DNA of 52,197 nt from Verrucomicrobiota bacterium. GTDB lineage: Bacteria; Verrucomicrobiota; Verrucomicrobiia; Limisphaerales; UBA8199. Location: the NCBI GenBank assembly GCA_029974925.1, contig JARKQH010000398.1, positions 1 to 52,197 on the forward strand. The letters run 5' to 3'. The translations under genes were made by a program, and so were the position numbers. Below, piece by piece: positions 8,324-16,705 of the stretch. The notes beneath the pieces were generated by a model, which was given only the letters and a program-made list of their open reading frames with translations, made no database searches and was not told the DNA's origin. The first letter of the stretch is position 1; every line of letters begins with the position of its first letter.

Positions 8324-10555
8324 TCAGCGCGCCGCTTCGCACTCGGCGACTTTTTCCGCATGGAATTCGTCGGTCAGCAGACCCTCTTCGTACAGCAGCT
8401 TGAGCTGACGGAGCCGGCCGGCAACCTGTTGTTTGCTGAACTTGGGTTTTTCGGCCGAGGCATTGGCGGCGACCAGGACGGGTTTGGGTTCCGCCGGGGC
8501 TGGCGGCGGCGGCGGAACGCGTTTGGGCGGGGGCTGATAATTGGGGTCGTACACCAAAACCTTGAAATCCGCCGCGGGCACCAGGTGCCGCCACAAAAAG
8601 GCCTGCATCCGGTCCTCCGCCGGAACGGCCTCCCGGGTGACCTCGCGGCCTTGAATGCGCGCCGTGCCTGTCACGGTGAGGTTCACCGGCTTTTCTGTCT
8701 CCGGCAGCGTGGTGCGCAGGTTCAGCCGCGCCACGGTTTGAGTGCCGGTCAGGGAGACGGGGCTGGCGGAGAAACCGTCCGGCGGATCCTTCAGCGCGAG
8801 TTGGATCGGGCCGGTGAAACCGTCCTTGCGGATGACGTGGACGTTGACCGTGACGTTGCCCTTGCTGCGCAGACTGACGCTCGAGGGCACCACGCGCAGC
8901 GCAAAGTCCGGCCGCGGCGGACTCAGCCGCAAACGGTAGCCGAACTCCTCGCCCCCGTTTCGCGCCGTGTCACCGAGATGAACATAATAAGTGCCGTCCG
9001 CGGGCAAACGGAGTGTCAGGCAGGAATCCGCGTGGTGCGTAATGACCCCGGCTTCGAGGTCTTCGCAGTCATCGTTGAAGGCCACGAGGTTGCCGGCCGC
9101 GTCGGTGACCTTGACCACCGAGTCCAGCGGCGACTCCAGCCGGCGCGCCAGAACTTCAGCAACCACGGTGTCATTGGATTTGCCGGAAAACTGAAAGACA
9201 TCCCAGTCGCCGGAACGACCGATCCGGCCATTGATGATGACCGGCAGCGACACACGCTGCGCCTGCCCGGTGGCGTTGTTCGGCTCCCGGTCGAAGGTTT
9301 CCGGCAGAATGTCGCGGTCGAACCAACGCGGATTGGAGATGAGCGAACCGGAGCTCGCGCAAAAGGAGTAACGCCCGGCCCCGCCCTCGAGGCCCGGCGC
9401 ATCACTCTCTGCGGCGCCCAGGTTCCAGCCCTGCAACGAAACTTTGGCCGGCGCGTTCGTGCACGCGCCCAAGGGGAAGTGACTCGTCACAAAGGGAATT
9501 TCGCCCGCCGTAATTCGATACACAAAATCTTCCCGGCCGCGATAAATGGCATCGTAAATCGCCAGGACATACTCGCCGTCCTGGGGCACTTCGAAGAAAA
9601 GGGTGGGGTCGGGCCGGAACTGGTAGTCGTCGTCGTAAGCGACTTCCCGTCCCCGGGCATCATAGAGCGCCAGCACCGGCTGAAACCAGCCGGGGACCGC
9701 GTCGGCGATGTACGGGATCAACTGCCGCGCCTGACAGGTCATCACGAGCCGCTGCCCTTTGCGGGCGGTGAACCGGTAACGGTTACGTTCGCCGGAGGCG
9801 ATCTGGCCGTTCAGGGTGCAAGGCAGGGTGATGCGCTCTTCCTCCTCCTCGGGCGGGCGTTTGCGCAAAGCCAGCTCCTCTTTGCCCAACACCTGCAAGG
9901 GGGCGGTCACCATCGGTTTGCGGCAGAGCTCGGGCAGTTGGCCGACATGGAACACCAGGGGGTTGGAAACACCCCGAGGGGTTCCCAGGCGCAGTTCCCG
10001 GGGACCGGCCGCCGCGTCGGGCGCGATGGTGATCTCCACCCAAACAATGTGGGCCAGAGCCGCACTGGCGGGGCGGTTGACATAACCTGCGAGCCGCCTT
10101 TCGATTTTGGCGATCAGTTGCTCCGCGGCCTGATCGGAACCTGCGGCCCCGTTTCCCCCCGAGCGGCCGGCGGCGGAAGACCTCATGGCATCCTCGGACA
10201 TCATCATCATCGTCGGCTCGGGACTGGCTTGCGCGGCGGCGCCCCGGGTCCCCTCAGCCGGTTTTTGCGCCCGCTTCAGCTCGCGCAGTTGCTCGTTTAG
10301 TAACGTGATCTCCTGCGGATTCAGGGCCCGCTGATATTCAACCACCCGCCCGCTGACACCCGAGCCGGTCACAAACACCGCGTTGACGTCGTCCAGTCCC
10401 TGGCCGCCGAGCTTGACCTGAAACACGGTGCCTTGGCGGCCCCCCGCGGGATAGGCGTAGCCGATGTAAGGCCGGGGTTGGCCCAAGGTGGCGGGAGCCA
10501 GCGCCAGGAACCCGAGCGCCGCAATCACAAAACCGTTCGCCGCTCGCATGGTCAC
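8324..10555 (-). CDS. Secreted PPC-domain protein with C-terminal SHOCT-like helix
   Basis: 743 residues. A signal peptide (MRAANGFVIAALGFLALAPA) is followed by an Ig/IPT-like domain (YIGYAYPAGGRQGTVFQVKL) and two beta-sandwich regions typical of bacterial pre-peptidase C-terminal domains (NRYRFTARKGQRLVMTCQAR and DWDVFQFSGKSNDTVVAEVL). A proline-rich linker leads to a C-terminal helix pair, LRQLKLLYEEGLLTDEFHAE, closely resembling SHOCT. The start is GTG at 10555 (overlapping the TGA of the upstream gene as GTGA) or ATG at 10549. The family usually accompanies DUF1501 and DUF1549 genes, as here. Its activity is unknown. Confidence 0.8.
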   Translation of the reverse strand: MTMRAANGFVIAALGFLALAPATLGQPRPYIGYAYPAGGRQGTVFQVKLGGQGLDDVNAVFVTGSGVSGRVVEYQRALNPQEITLLNEQLRELKRAQKPAEGTRGAAAQASPEPTMMMMSEDAMRSSAAGRSGGNGAAGSDQAAEQLIAKIERRLAGYVNRPASAALAHIVWVEITIAPDAAAGPRELRLGTPRGVSNPLVFHVGQLPELCRKPMVTAPLQVLGKEELALRKRPPEEEEERITLPCTLNGQIASGERNRYRFTARKGQRLVMTCQARQLIPYIADAVPGWFQPVLALYDARGREVAYDDDYQFRPDPTLFFEVPQDGEYVLAIYDAIYRGREDFVYRITAGEIPFVTSHFPLGACTNAPAKVSLQGWNLGAAESDAPGLEGGAGRYSFCASSGSLISNPRWFDRDILPETFDREPNNATGQAQRVSLPVIINGRIGRSGDWDVFQFSGKSNDTVVAEVLARRLESPLDSVVKVTDAAGNLVAFNDDCEDLEAGVITHHADSCLTLRLPADGTYYVHLGDTARNGGEEFGYRLRLSPPRPDFALRVVPSSVSLRSKGNVTVNVHVIRKDGFTGPIQLALKDPPDGFSASPVSLTGTQTVARLNLRTTLPETEKPVNLTVTGTARIQGREVTREAVPAEDRMQAFLWRHLVPAADFKVLVYDPNYQPPPKRVPPPPPAPAEPKPVLVAANASAEKPKFSKQQVAGRLRQLKLLYEEGLLTDEFHAEKVAECEAAR

Positions 10556-11958
10556 ATGATTTCCTTCAACAAGCCGGCGGACTTGACCCCCTCAGACGGG
10601 TCCGGCAGAACCCGGGCCTCGAGGCCCATCGGGTGCGGTAATTTGGCCGTGTAGTCTATCCCGGCCAGGGTGTAAATGCTCCCCAACAGGTCCACCGGGT
10701 AAACCGGCCGGTCCTTGACCTCCTCCGCTTTGGCGTCGGAGGCGCCAACCACCTGCCCGCCCTTGAACCCGCCGCCGGCGACCAGCGCGGTGAACACGTT
10801 GCCATAGTGGTTTCGCCCCCCGTTCCACGGCGGCTGCCAGTCCACCTTGGGTCCGCGTCCAAACTCGCCGCAGCACCAGACAATCGTGCTCTCGAGCAGC
10901 CCGCGCTCGTGCAGGTCCAGAAGCAGCGCGGCCAGGCCCTGGTCCAGTTGCGGACATTGCCGCGCCATGGTCTGAAAGTGGTCTTTATGCGTGTCCCAAC
11001 CGCCCGGGTAATTGATCACAATATAGGGGACCCCGGCCTCGACCATCCGCCGCGCCGCCAGGCAATCCTGACCGAAAGTGTGGCGGCCATAGCGGTCGCG
11101 GAGCTCCGGCTTTTCCCGGGACAAATCAAACACCTCTCTGCCTTCGCCCAGGATGAGCTCGTAGGCCTGCTTGCGCGTTTCCTCCGCCACCGCCAACTGC
11201 GGGCTTGCCTCCATCGCCCTGCCCAGGGTGTTGAGCCGCTCCAGCAGGTCCCGCCGCCGCTTCTGCCGCTCGTCGGTGATGCCCCGCGCGACCACCCCCT
11301 CGACTTCGAACCGGCTCGCGTTCGGGTCCCCGCCGGTCGCGAAGGGTTTCAATCGCGGCCCGAGGAACCCTTCCTCCGAGAACCGGCCCTGCGGACGGGT
11401 CAACACGACGTAGGGCGGAATCAAGCCTTTATATTCCGGGCCCTTGAAGAGGGCAAAAACCGCGCCAATGCTCGGGTACGCCAGGCGCTCGCCGGGCACA
11501 TGCGCCGTCTGCATCAGGTAGGCCGCGGTCTCGTGCCCGTTGTTGCGATGGGTCACGCTCCGGATCAGCGCGTATTTGTCCGCCTGCTTGGCCAGTTGCG
11601 GAAACCATTCGCTCAATTGAATCCCATCCACATTGGTGGGCAGAAACTTCTTCACCGGCCCGTTGTAGTCGTAGCCGGCATCGGGCTTGGGGTCCCATGT
11701 ATCGTTGTGCGACATTCCGCCCCAGAGGAAGATTTGAATGACCGACCGGGCCTTGACCTTCCCCGACGCCGGCGCGGGGGGGGCGGCGGGCGTGGCGGCC
11801 CTGGCGGCGTTCAACAGGGGATGGCTGGCCAGCAGCAGGCCGGCGGCGCTGAACAAGCCCACCCGCAGCGCTTCGCGCCGCGACAGGGACAGGCTGAGGG
11901 TCATGCCCAGCGATTCGATGCCGCCCGCACAGCGATAAGAACTGGATTCAGGGTTCAT
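10552..11958 (-). CDS. DUF1501 protein, Tat-exported, alkaline-phosphatase-like fold
   Basis: 468 residues. SRREALRVGLFSAAGLLLAS is a twin-arginine-type signal. The mature protein has the DUF1501 signatures IFLWGGMSHNDTWDPKPDAG, RSVTHRNNGHETAAYLMQTA, YIVINYPGGWDTHKDHFQ and GEFGRGPKVD with NGGRNHYGNVFT. DUF1501 proteins are distantly related to sulfatases and alkaline phosphatases and are abundant in Planctomycetes and Verrucomicrobia. Their substrate is not established. It lies 34 bases after the DUF1549 gene and overlaps the PPC gene by four bases, so the three form one operon. Confidence 0.9.
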   Translation of the reverse strand: MNPESSSYRCAGGIESLGMTLSLSLSRREALRVGLFSAAGLLLASHPLLNAARAATPAAPPAPASGKVKARSVIQIFLWGGMSHNDTWDPKPDAGYDYNGPVKKFLPTNVDGIQLSEWFPQLAKQADKYALIRSVTHRNNGHETAAYLMQTAHVPGERLAYPSIGAVFALFKGPEYKGLIPPYVVLTRPQGRFSEEGFLGPRLKPFATGGDPNASRFEVEGVVARGITDERQKRRRDLLERLNTLGRAMEASPQLAVAEETRKQAYELILGEGREVFDLSREKPELRDRYGRHTFGQDCLAARRMVEAGVPYIVINYPGGWDTHKDHFQTMARQCPQLDQGLAALLLDLHERGLLESTIVWCCGEFGRGPKVDWQPPWNGGRNHYGNVFTALVAGGGFKGGQVVGASDAKAEEVKDRPVYPVDLLGSIYTLAGIDYTAKLPHPMGLEARVLPDPSEGVKSAGLLKEIM

Positions 11959-11992
11959 AACGATGCTCTCTCAATGATGCGGATGATGGCGG

Positions 11993-13621
11993 TTAGTGGC
12001 GGTAAAGAAACTCGGTGCTGTTGATCAAGGCCCAGGCGATGTCCACACAGTCCTCGCGCGATTTGGTCCGCCCCGTTCTCCCCGGCCGGCCCAACTCCTC
12101 CAGCGCCTTGACTTCCTCCACGGTGGGGAAACGGGACAGGATGGTCAGATACAATTCCTGCACCATCTCCTCCGGCTTGCGCCCGGAATCCACAATCGCG
12201 CGGAGCTTGGGCCCCTGTTCGAGCTTCCGCTGGATGTGACTGGAATTCAACAGATGCAGCCATTGGGCGGGGACCATCCGGTTCACCCGTTCGTTTTCCA
12301 TGCCCGTGGCGCGGGCGGACCGGCCAAACAAGGCGAGGAACGGGCTGGTGATGCTGCCGTCGGCCAGGGCAATGGCGGGCATATCCGCGGGAATGTAGGT
12401 GAACGGCTCGGGGATCGCGCTGGTGTAAAGGTCGGAAGTGCCCGTCACCTTGTTGATGGCGTCAATCAGCACCTCCGCGTCCAGCCGCCGGAGCGCGTAG
12501 CTGCCGAAGTTGGCCTCCGCGGCCTCGACCGGCGGCCGGGGCACGGACGAAAACTGATAAGTCTGCGAGTTAAGGATCAGCCGCAATAGCCGCTTCACGT
12601 CATACCGGCCGGCAATCATCTCCTTCTCCAGGTAAGCCAGCAGCTCGGGATTGGTGGGCGGATTGTCCTCCCGGATATCGTCCGGCTCATGAATGATGCC
12701 GCGCCCCAGCAGCCAGGACCACAGGCGATTGACAATGCTGCGCGTGAACCAGGGGTTTTTCGGGCTGATCAGCCAGTCGGCGAACACTTCGCGCGGGTCG
12801 CGATCCGCCGGCAGCTCGATGCGGGTGCCGTCGGGGAAAACCCCCACCTGCGGCGGACGGCTCGCCGGCTGCTGCGGGGCCTCGCCCGCCGCCGGGCTGT
12901 TGGTGAGGGAAAGGCCGGCCAGCGGGTCCCAAAAGACGTTTTCCTCCTTCCACTCGCGCGTGGGCTTGTAGCCGACCTGGGAAAAGAAGACGGCCATGCC
13001 GGCCAGGCGGTTGGATGGCCAGGTGTCGGCGCGCGACCCCATAAACGCCAGCGCGACAGCCGCCGTGATGCCTTCCGGGGTTCGATTCTGAATCGCCCGA
13101 TAGAAGTTCACCGGCCCGACGCGGAAATTGCTGCCGCTGGAGGTGAGCAGTTCCCGGGCGAATTGGTCGTAGGGCTTGTTCTGCGCCAGGGACGCGCGGA
13201 CCCAACGGTGATAGGCTTGGGCGGCGTTGGGCCACAAGTTCACCGGAAACTCGGCCTTGATCCGCAAAACGTCGCCCCATTTCATGGACCAGTAGTCCGC
13301 AAACTCGTCCCGCTCCAGCAGCCGGTCAATCAATCGCCCGCGCTTGCCCTGGGTGTCCGGGTCTTCGATGAACTCGCGCGCTTCTTTGGCGGTGGGCAGC
13401 GTCCCGATGACATCCAGATAGGCTCGGCGGACAAACACCTCGTCGGAACACAGGGCGGGTTTAATCCCCAGCGGCGTCAGCCGCGCCAGAACCAACCGGT
13501 CAATCTCCCCCTGCGCCGTGACCGCCGCCGAACTTTCATACAACTCCGCCCCCGACTTCGGGGTCGCAGCTTGAGCCGCGGCCACCATGGCCAGGCTCAG
13601 GACTAACAATCGTCTCATCAT
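11993..13621 (-). CDS. DUF1549/DUF1553 secreted protein
   Basis: About 542 residues from the ATG at 13621 (MMRRLLVLSLAMVAAAQAA, signal peptide). DUF1549 comes first (DRLVLARLTPLGIKPALCSD, RRAYLDVIGTLPTAKEAREF), then DUF1553 (NRLWSWLLGRGIIHEPDDIR, YALRRLDAEVLIDAI, ending WALINSTEFLYRH). It lacks the cytochrome-c and LamG modules many relatives carry, so it is at the short end of the family. An in-frame ATG at 13651 would overlap the -10 box of a good promoter and is therefore unlikely. First gene of the operon with DUF1501 and the PPC protein. Function of the set is unknown. Confidence 0.88.
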   Translation of the reverse strand: MMRRLLVLSLAMVAAAQAATPKSGAELYESSAAVTAQGEIDRLVLARLTPLGIKPALCSDEVFVRRAYLDVIGTLPTAKEAREFIEDPDTQGKRGRLIDRLLERDEFADYWSMKWGDVLRIKAEFPVNLWPNAAQAYHRWVRASLAQNKPYDQFARELLTSSGSNFRVGPVNFYRAIQNRTPEGITAAVALAFMGSRADTWPSNRLAGMAVFFSQVGYKPTREWKEENVFWDPLAGLSLTNSPAAGEAPQQPASRPPQVGVFPDGTRIELPADRDPREVFADWLISPKNPWFTRSIVNRLWSWLLGRGIIHEPDDIREDNPPTNPELLAYLEKEMIAGRYDVKRLLRLILNSQTYQFSSVPRPPVEAAEANFGSYALRRLDAEVLIDAINKVTGTSDLYTSAIPEPFTYIPADMPAIALADGSITSPFLALFGRSARATGMENERVNRMVPAQWLHLLNSSHIQRKLEQGPKLRAIVDSGRKPEEMVQELYLTILSRFPTVEEVKALEELGRPGRTGRTKSREDCVDIAWALINSTEFLYRH

Positions 13622-13628
13622 GCGTGCG

Positions 13629-13644
13629 GTCCGCACTGGCGGAC
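13629..13644 (-). promoter_or_regulatory. Hairpin at the very 5' end of the DUF1549 transcript
   Basis: On the minus strand GTCCGC-CAGT-GCGGAC forms a perfect 6-base stem with a 4-base loop. It begins at about the transcription start predicted from the promoter just upstream and ends about seven bases before the ATG at 13621. It could protect the 5' end of the mRNA or restrain translation. Confidence 0.5.
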
Positions 13645-13650
13645 CTCTCA

Positions 13651-13679
13651 TTTATAGCGGTTCCGCAAGCGGCTCTCAA
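13651..13679 (-). promoter_or_regulatory. Sigma-70-type promoter of the DUF1549-DUF1501-PPC operon
   Basis: On the minus strand TTGAGA (13679-13674) and TATAAA (13656-13651) are separated by 17 bases, five of six matches each to the housekeeping consensus. Transcription would start near 13644, giving a leader of about 23 bases to the ATG at 13621. Confidence 0.6.
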
Positions 13680-13735
13680 TTCAATTCAAGTCAATTCCGG
13701 CCGCGGCCTCCGCCCGAATTCCTGGCCTACGGCAC

Positions 13736-13755
13736 AAAAAAGCCGGCTGCTTCTT
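13736..13755 (-). terminator. Possible terminator after the GHL10 gene
   Basis: On the minus strand AAGAAGC, a 5-base loop AGCCG, then GCTTTTTT. The seven-pair stem includes one G-T pair and runs into a T-tract. It lies about 30 bases after the stop at 13784 and before the promoter of the next operon. Confidence 0.45.
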
Positions 13756-13783
13756 GAAAAAGACGCCTCCACGCTGCTTTCGG

Positions 13784-16663
13784 TTACGGCTTCTGCTGCA
13801 GCCAGACGCGGGTGCGGAAGAAAGCGGGAGCGGCCCCGACGGGGGTGACGGTGCAGGTCACCAAGCCGGAACCGGAGGCAGGGGGGAGGTCTTCGAACCC
13901 CGGCACGGCCAGCCAAGCCGCTTGGGGTTCAAGCCCCGGCCGGGTCTCGAGGCGATAACGGCGCTCGGCATTTTGATAGCCGGGTCCTTCAACCGGCTGG
14001 GTGGGGAAGCAGATTTCGACGGCGCTGCCGGTCCAGCGCGCCTGCACGGTGAGGCGGGGATTGGGCTGCGTTGGATCAGTGCCGGCGACATACTCGTCAT
14101 AGTCGCGCATGCCATCGCCATCGCTGTCGCTGTGGGTTCCGGCCGCAGTCATGTTCCCAAACCAGCGCCCTTCCCAACTGTCCGGCAGCAGATCCTCGTC
14201 CGTGTCGGGCTCATCCGGCGCGGTGGCGCCGGCGTGCACGGGGGGCAACAGGCTTTTGACGGCGCCAGGGCTCAGCTCGAAGGCGATGAACCCGCCGGTG
14301 CGGGCGGTGCGGGTGGCCTGGAGCTGGGCGAGGAAGGCGTCCGGCTCGAGCACGTAGGCGCCGATGCCGGGATACAGGGGGATGCGTCCCGCCGCAAATC
14401 CCAGTTGCTGCGCCACCAGGTTGGTGAATTGGCTCAAGCTGGTCGTGTAATCCATTGGGCACACAAAATCCAGAATCCCGTCTGCAATCCACTGCCGCCA
14501 ATCCTGGCCCACCCCGTCGTAGGCGCTGGCCGCGTCCGGAAAAACCGCCGCGGATACCCGCACGCCGGGCTTGATCGCCTTGGTGCCGGCATAAACCGCC
14601 GCCACCAGCCGCGTGATTTGGGCGCGGCGCCAGTTCAGGAAGGCGGTGCGCAGAGGCCCGGCGGCCAGAACGTCCGCCGGCCAGTTGGCTGCCGTCTGGC
14701 CGGTCTGGCTTTGAAATCGCGCGCCGCAACCCGCGCAATAGCAGTAGTCTGAACCTGGATATCGGATGTAGTCGAAGTGAATGCCATCCACGGGGTAATT
14801 GCGCACCACCTCGAGCATCGAGTTGGTCTCCAGGGCCAGGTTGTCGGGATGCGAGGGGCAGAGCCAGTCGGTCGGCTGGCCGCTGCTTGATACCTGGGTC
14901 CGGCCTGCCGCCCGCAGCGCGTCAACGTAAGATTGCGGCGCGCCGCTCAACCGCCAGTTTACCTTCCAAACATGGACCTCGAGTCCGCGGGCGTGGGCGG
15001 CGTTGACGCACGCCTGAATCTGGTCGCCGTAATTCGTGTAATCCGCCGAGCGCGGCAGCACCGCGCTGTTGTAATGCGCCAGCCCGCCCCACAGCATGTT
15101 GGGAAAGACGGCCGTGAAGCCGTTGGTGGCCAGGGCGTCAATCGCCGCCGCCCAATTGCCGGGATAAGGTCCGGTGGCATGGTGCTCCCACATCGCCCGG
15201 AATTCCGGGGTCACCGGTTTCAACGACAGGTAATAGGCCTGCTTCAAGCGAGCCTGGGCCGAATGCGCCGCCTCGACCGCCTCCGCGTAGTTCGTCCGTG
15301 TCACCGCCAGCAAAGCGCGGCTCCGCTCCGCGGCGGCGGCCGCCAGTTCGGCCTCGACCCGCGCCGCGCGCAGCGTGGTTCGCGCGGCCTCGCGGATGCC
15401 GGCCTCGGCTTGGGCGTAACCCGGATACGGCCCCAGCCGCCCGATGGATTCAATCGCGCCGCTGGCGGCCGTGGGCCAGGCGTCCGGGAGGAACCAGCCC
15501 AACAAGCACAGCAACGCGTAGCTTTTGTTTTCCGCATCGTCGCCCAACAACACGTGCGACACGAAATACCCGTGGTCGCTCCGCACCCATGCCGCCCGGC
15601 CCGTGGACACGCCGCGGCTGTCCTCCCACGTGGCAATGACCCGCGAATTGAGCGTGCCGTTTGGAACCGCGAAGGTGATGTTCCAGGACGCCTGTTGCAC
15701 GCGGCTCGGCAGCGCGGGAATCGCCGGGTCTGAAAACACCCACGTCGCGTAATCGCCCTGCGCCCAACCGGTCCGGCGGACTCCAAGGAGCGGCTCCATC
15801 CGCGACGGGAGCAGGTAATAAACCAGCAGCTTGCCTCCGGCGGCCACGAAGTTCTCCAAGGCGGTCCACTCATTGCTCGAGATGTTTTCATTGTAAGGCA
15901 GCACCACCAGGCGAGCCCCCGCGAGCAGGCCGCCTTCCACCTCCGCGCGCGACACCACGCCGCATTCCAACCCGTAACGGCCCAGCCAGTCCCGGTGCCG
16001 GTCAAGGGTCTGCTGCACGATGTCTGGATTGCTGGTCAGGGCGTCCCGCAGCAGCAGCACCTCGGGGGTGTAGGCCCGCAATTCCCGCAAGGCGAGATAC
16101 GTGTTGCGGGATGCCCCTTTCCAGGGCGAAAGACGAATGCCATCCACCTTGTCCCAACCCGCCGGCGCGCCCTCCGGCGTGAATTCGCTCCGGGTGAACC
16201 GCAGCCGCTGCCAGCCGGCCTGGCTGAGGGAAACCGGCCGCCCGTACCAGCCGGCTCCGGAACGGAAATACAGGGTGAAATGCGAAATGGCGCCCGGGTC
16301 CGGCGCGAACAATTCGAGGGCGAAATCCGTACAAGCGGCCAGGTTCAAAGTCACCGACCGGTCCCAGTAGCAGCGTCCCTCGCGCGTGGCAAAATCGCAC
16401 GGCAACGTCATCACGGTTTCCTCGCCCCACTCCCCCGACATGGCCATGGTCACCGGCGGCGCGCTGATGGCACTCCACGCCCAGCGCGCGGTCGTCGTGC
16501 TCGGGTAGGCGAAATCGTCAATCACCAGCGGCGCGCCGAGACTCAGGAGCTGGCTGGCCATCAACAAGCCGGCCACCCAAGCCCGCCTCAACCGCCCACC
16601 CCCGCCGCGGCCGTGGAATGCTGATGCCGGCCTGTTCAAACCTGCACGGGGCCGCGGTTTCAT
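13784..16663 (-). CDS. Secreted glycosyl-hydrolase-like family 10 (GHL10/YngK-type) protein
   Basis: 959 residues from ATG 16663; a TTG at 16681 would add six. After a signal segment come a jelly-roll-like region (~60-190), an amidotransferase-like region with VVLPYNENISSNEWTALENF, a helical stretch, and the GHL10 barrel at ~490-810. The barrel has AIDALATNGFTAVFPNMLWG, GLEVHVWKVNW, VDGIHFDYIRYPGSDYCYC and GILDFVCPMDYTTSL. The barrel signature fits glycoside hydrolases acting on bacterial polysaccharide. The C-terminus carries a DSDGDGMRDYDEYVAGTDPT calcium-type repeat and a final beta domain. It follows the phosphoesterase gene by 42 bases on the same strand. The substrate is unknown. Confidence 0.83.
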   Translation of the reverse strand: MKPRPRAGLNRPASAFHGRGGGGRLRRAWVAGLLMASQLLSLGAPLVIDDFAYPSTTTARWAWSAISAPPVTMAMSGEWGEETVMTLPCDFATREGRCYWDRSVTLNLAACTDFALELFAPDPGAISHFTLYFRSGAGWYGRPVSLSQAGWQRLRFTRSEFTPEGAPAGWDKVDGIRLSPWKGASRNTYLALRELRAYTPEVLLLRDALTSNPDIVQQTLDRHRDWLGRYGLECGVVSRAEVEGGLLAGARLVVLPYNENISSNEWTALENFVAAGGKLLVYYLLPSRMEPLLGVRRTGWAQGDYATWVFSDPAIPALPSRVQQASWNITFAVPNGTLNSRVIATWEDSRGVSTGRAAWVRSDHGYFVSHVLLGDDAENKSYALLCLLGWFLPDAWPTAASGAIESIGRLGPYPGYAQAEAGIREAARTTLRAARVEAELAAAAAERSRALLAVTRTNYAEAVEAAHSAQARLKQAYYLSLKPVTPEFRAMWEHHATGPYPGNWAAAIDALATNGFTAVFPNMLWGGLAHYNSAVLPRSADYTNYGDQIQACVNAAHARGLEVHVWKVNWRLSGAPQSYVDALRAAGRTQVSSSGQPTDWLCPSHPDNLALETNSMLEVVRNYPVDGIHFDYIRYPGSDYCYCAGCGARFQSQTGQTAANWPADVLAAGPLRTAFLNWRRAQITRLVAAVYAGTKAIKPGVRVSAAVFPDAASAYDGVGQDWRQWIADGILDFVCPMDYTTSLSQFTNLVAQQLGFAAGRIPLYPGIGAYVLEPDAFLAQLQATRTARTGGFIAFELSPGAVKSLLPPVHAGATAPDEPDTDEDLLPDSWEGRWFGNMTAAGTHSDSDGDGMRDYDEYVAGTDPTQPNPRLTVQARWTGSAVEICFPTQPVEGPGYQNAERRYRLETRPGLEPQAAWLAVPGFEDLPPASGSGLVTCTVTPVGAAPAFFRTRVWLQQKP

Positions 16664-16705
16664 GGGCTCACTTCGGTTCAAAACATCCCAGCCTGGACCG
16701 CGGCC

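Noticed and set aside
8204-10300. Long plus-strand open frame opposite the PPC gene
   Set aside because: Low-complexity shadow with no domain; the minus-strand gene has a signal peptide and PPC domains.
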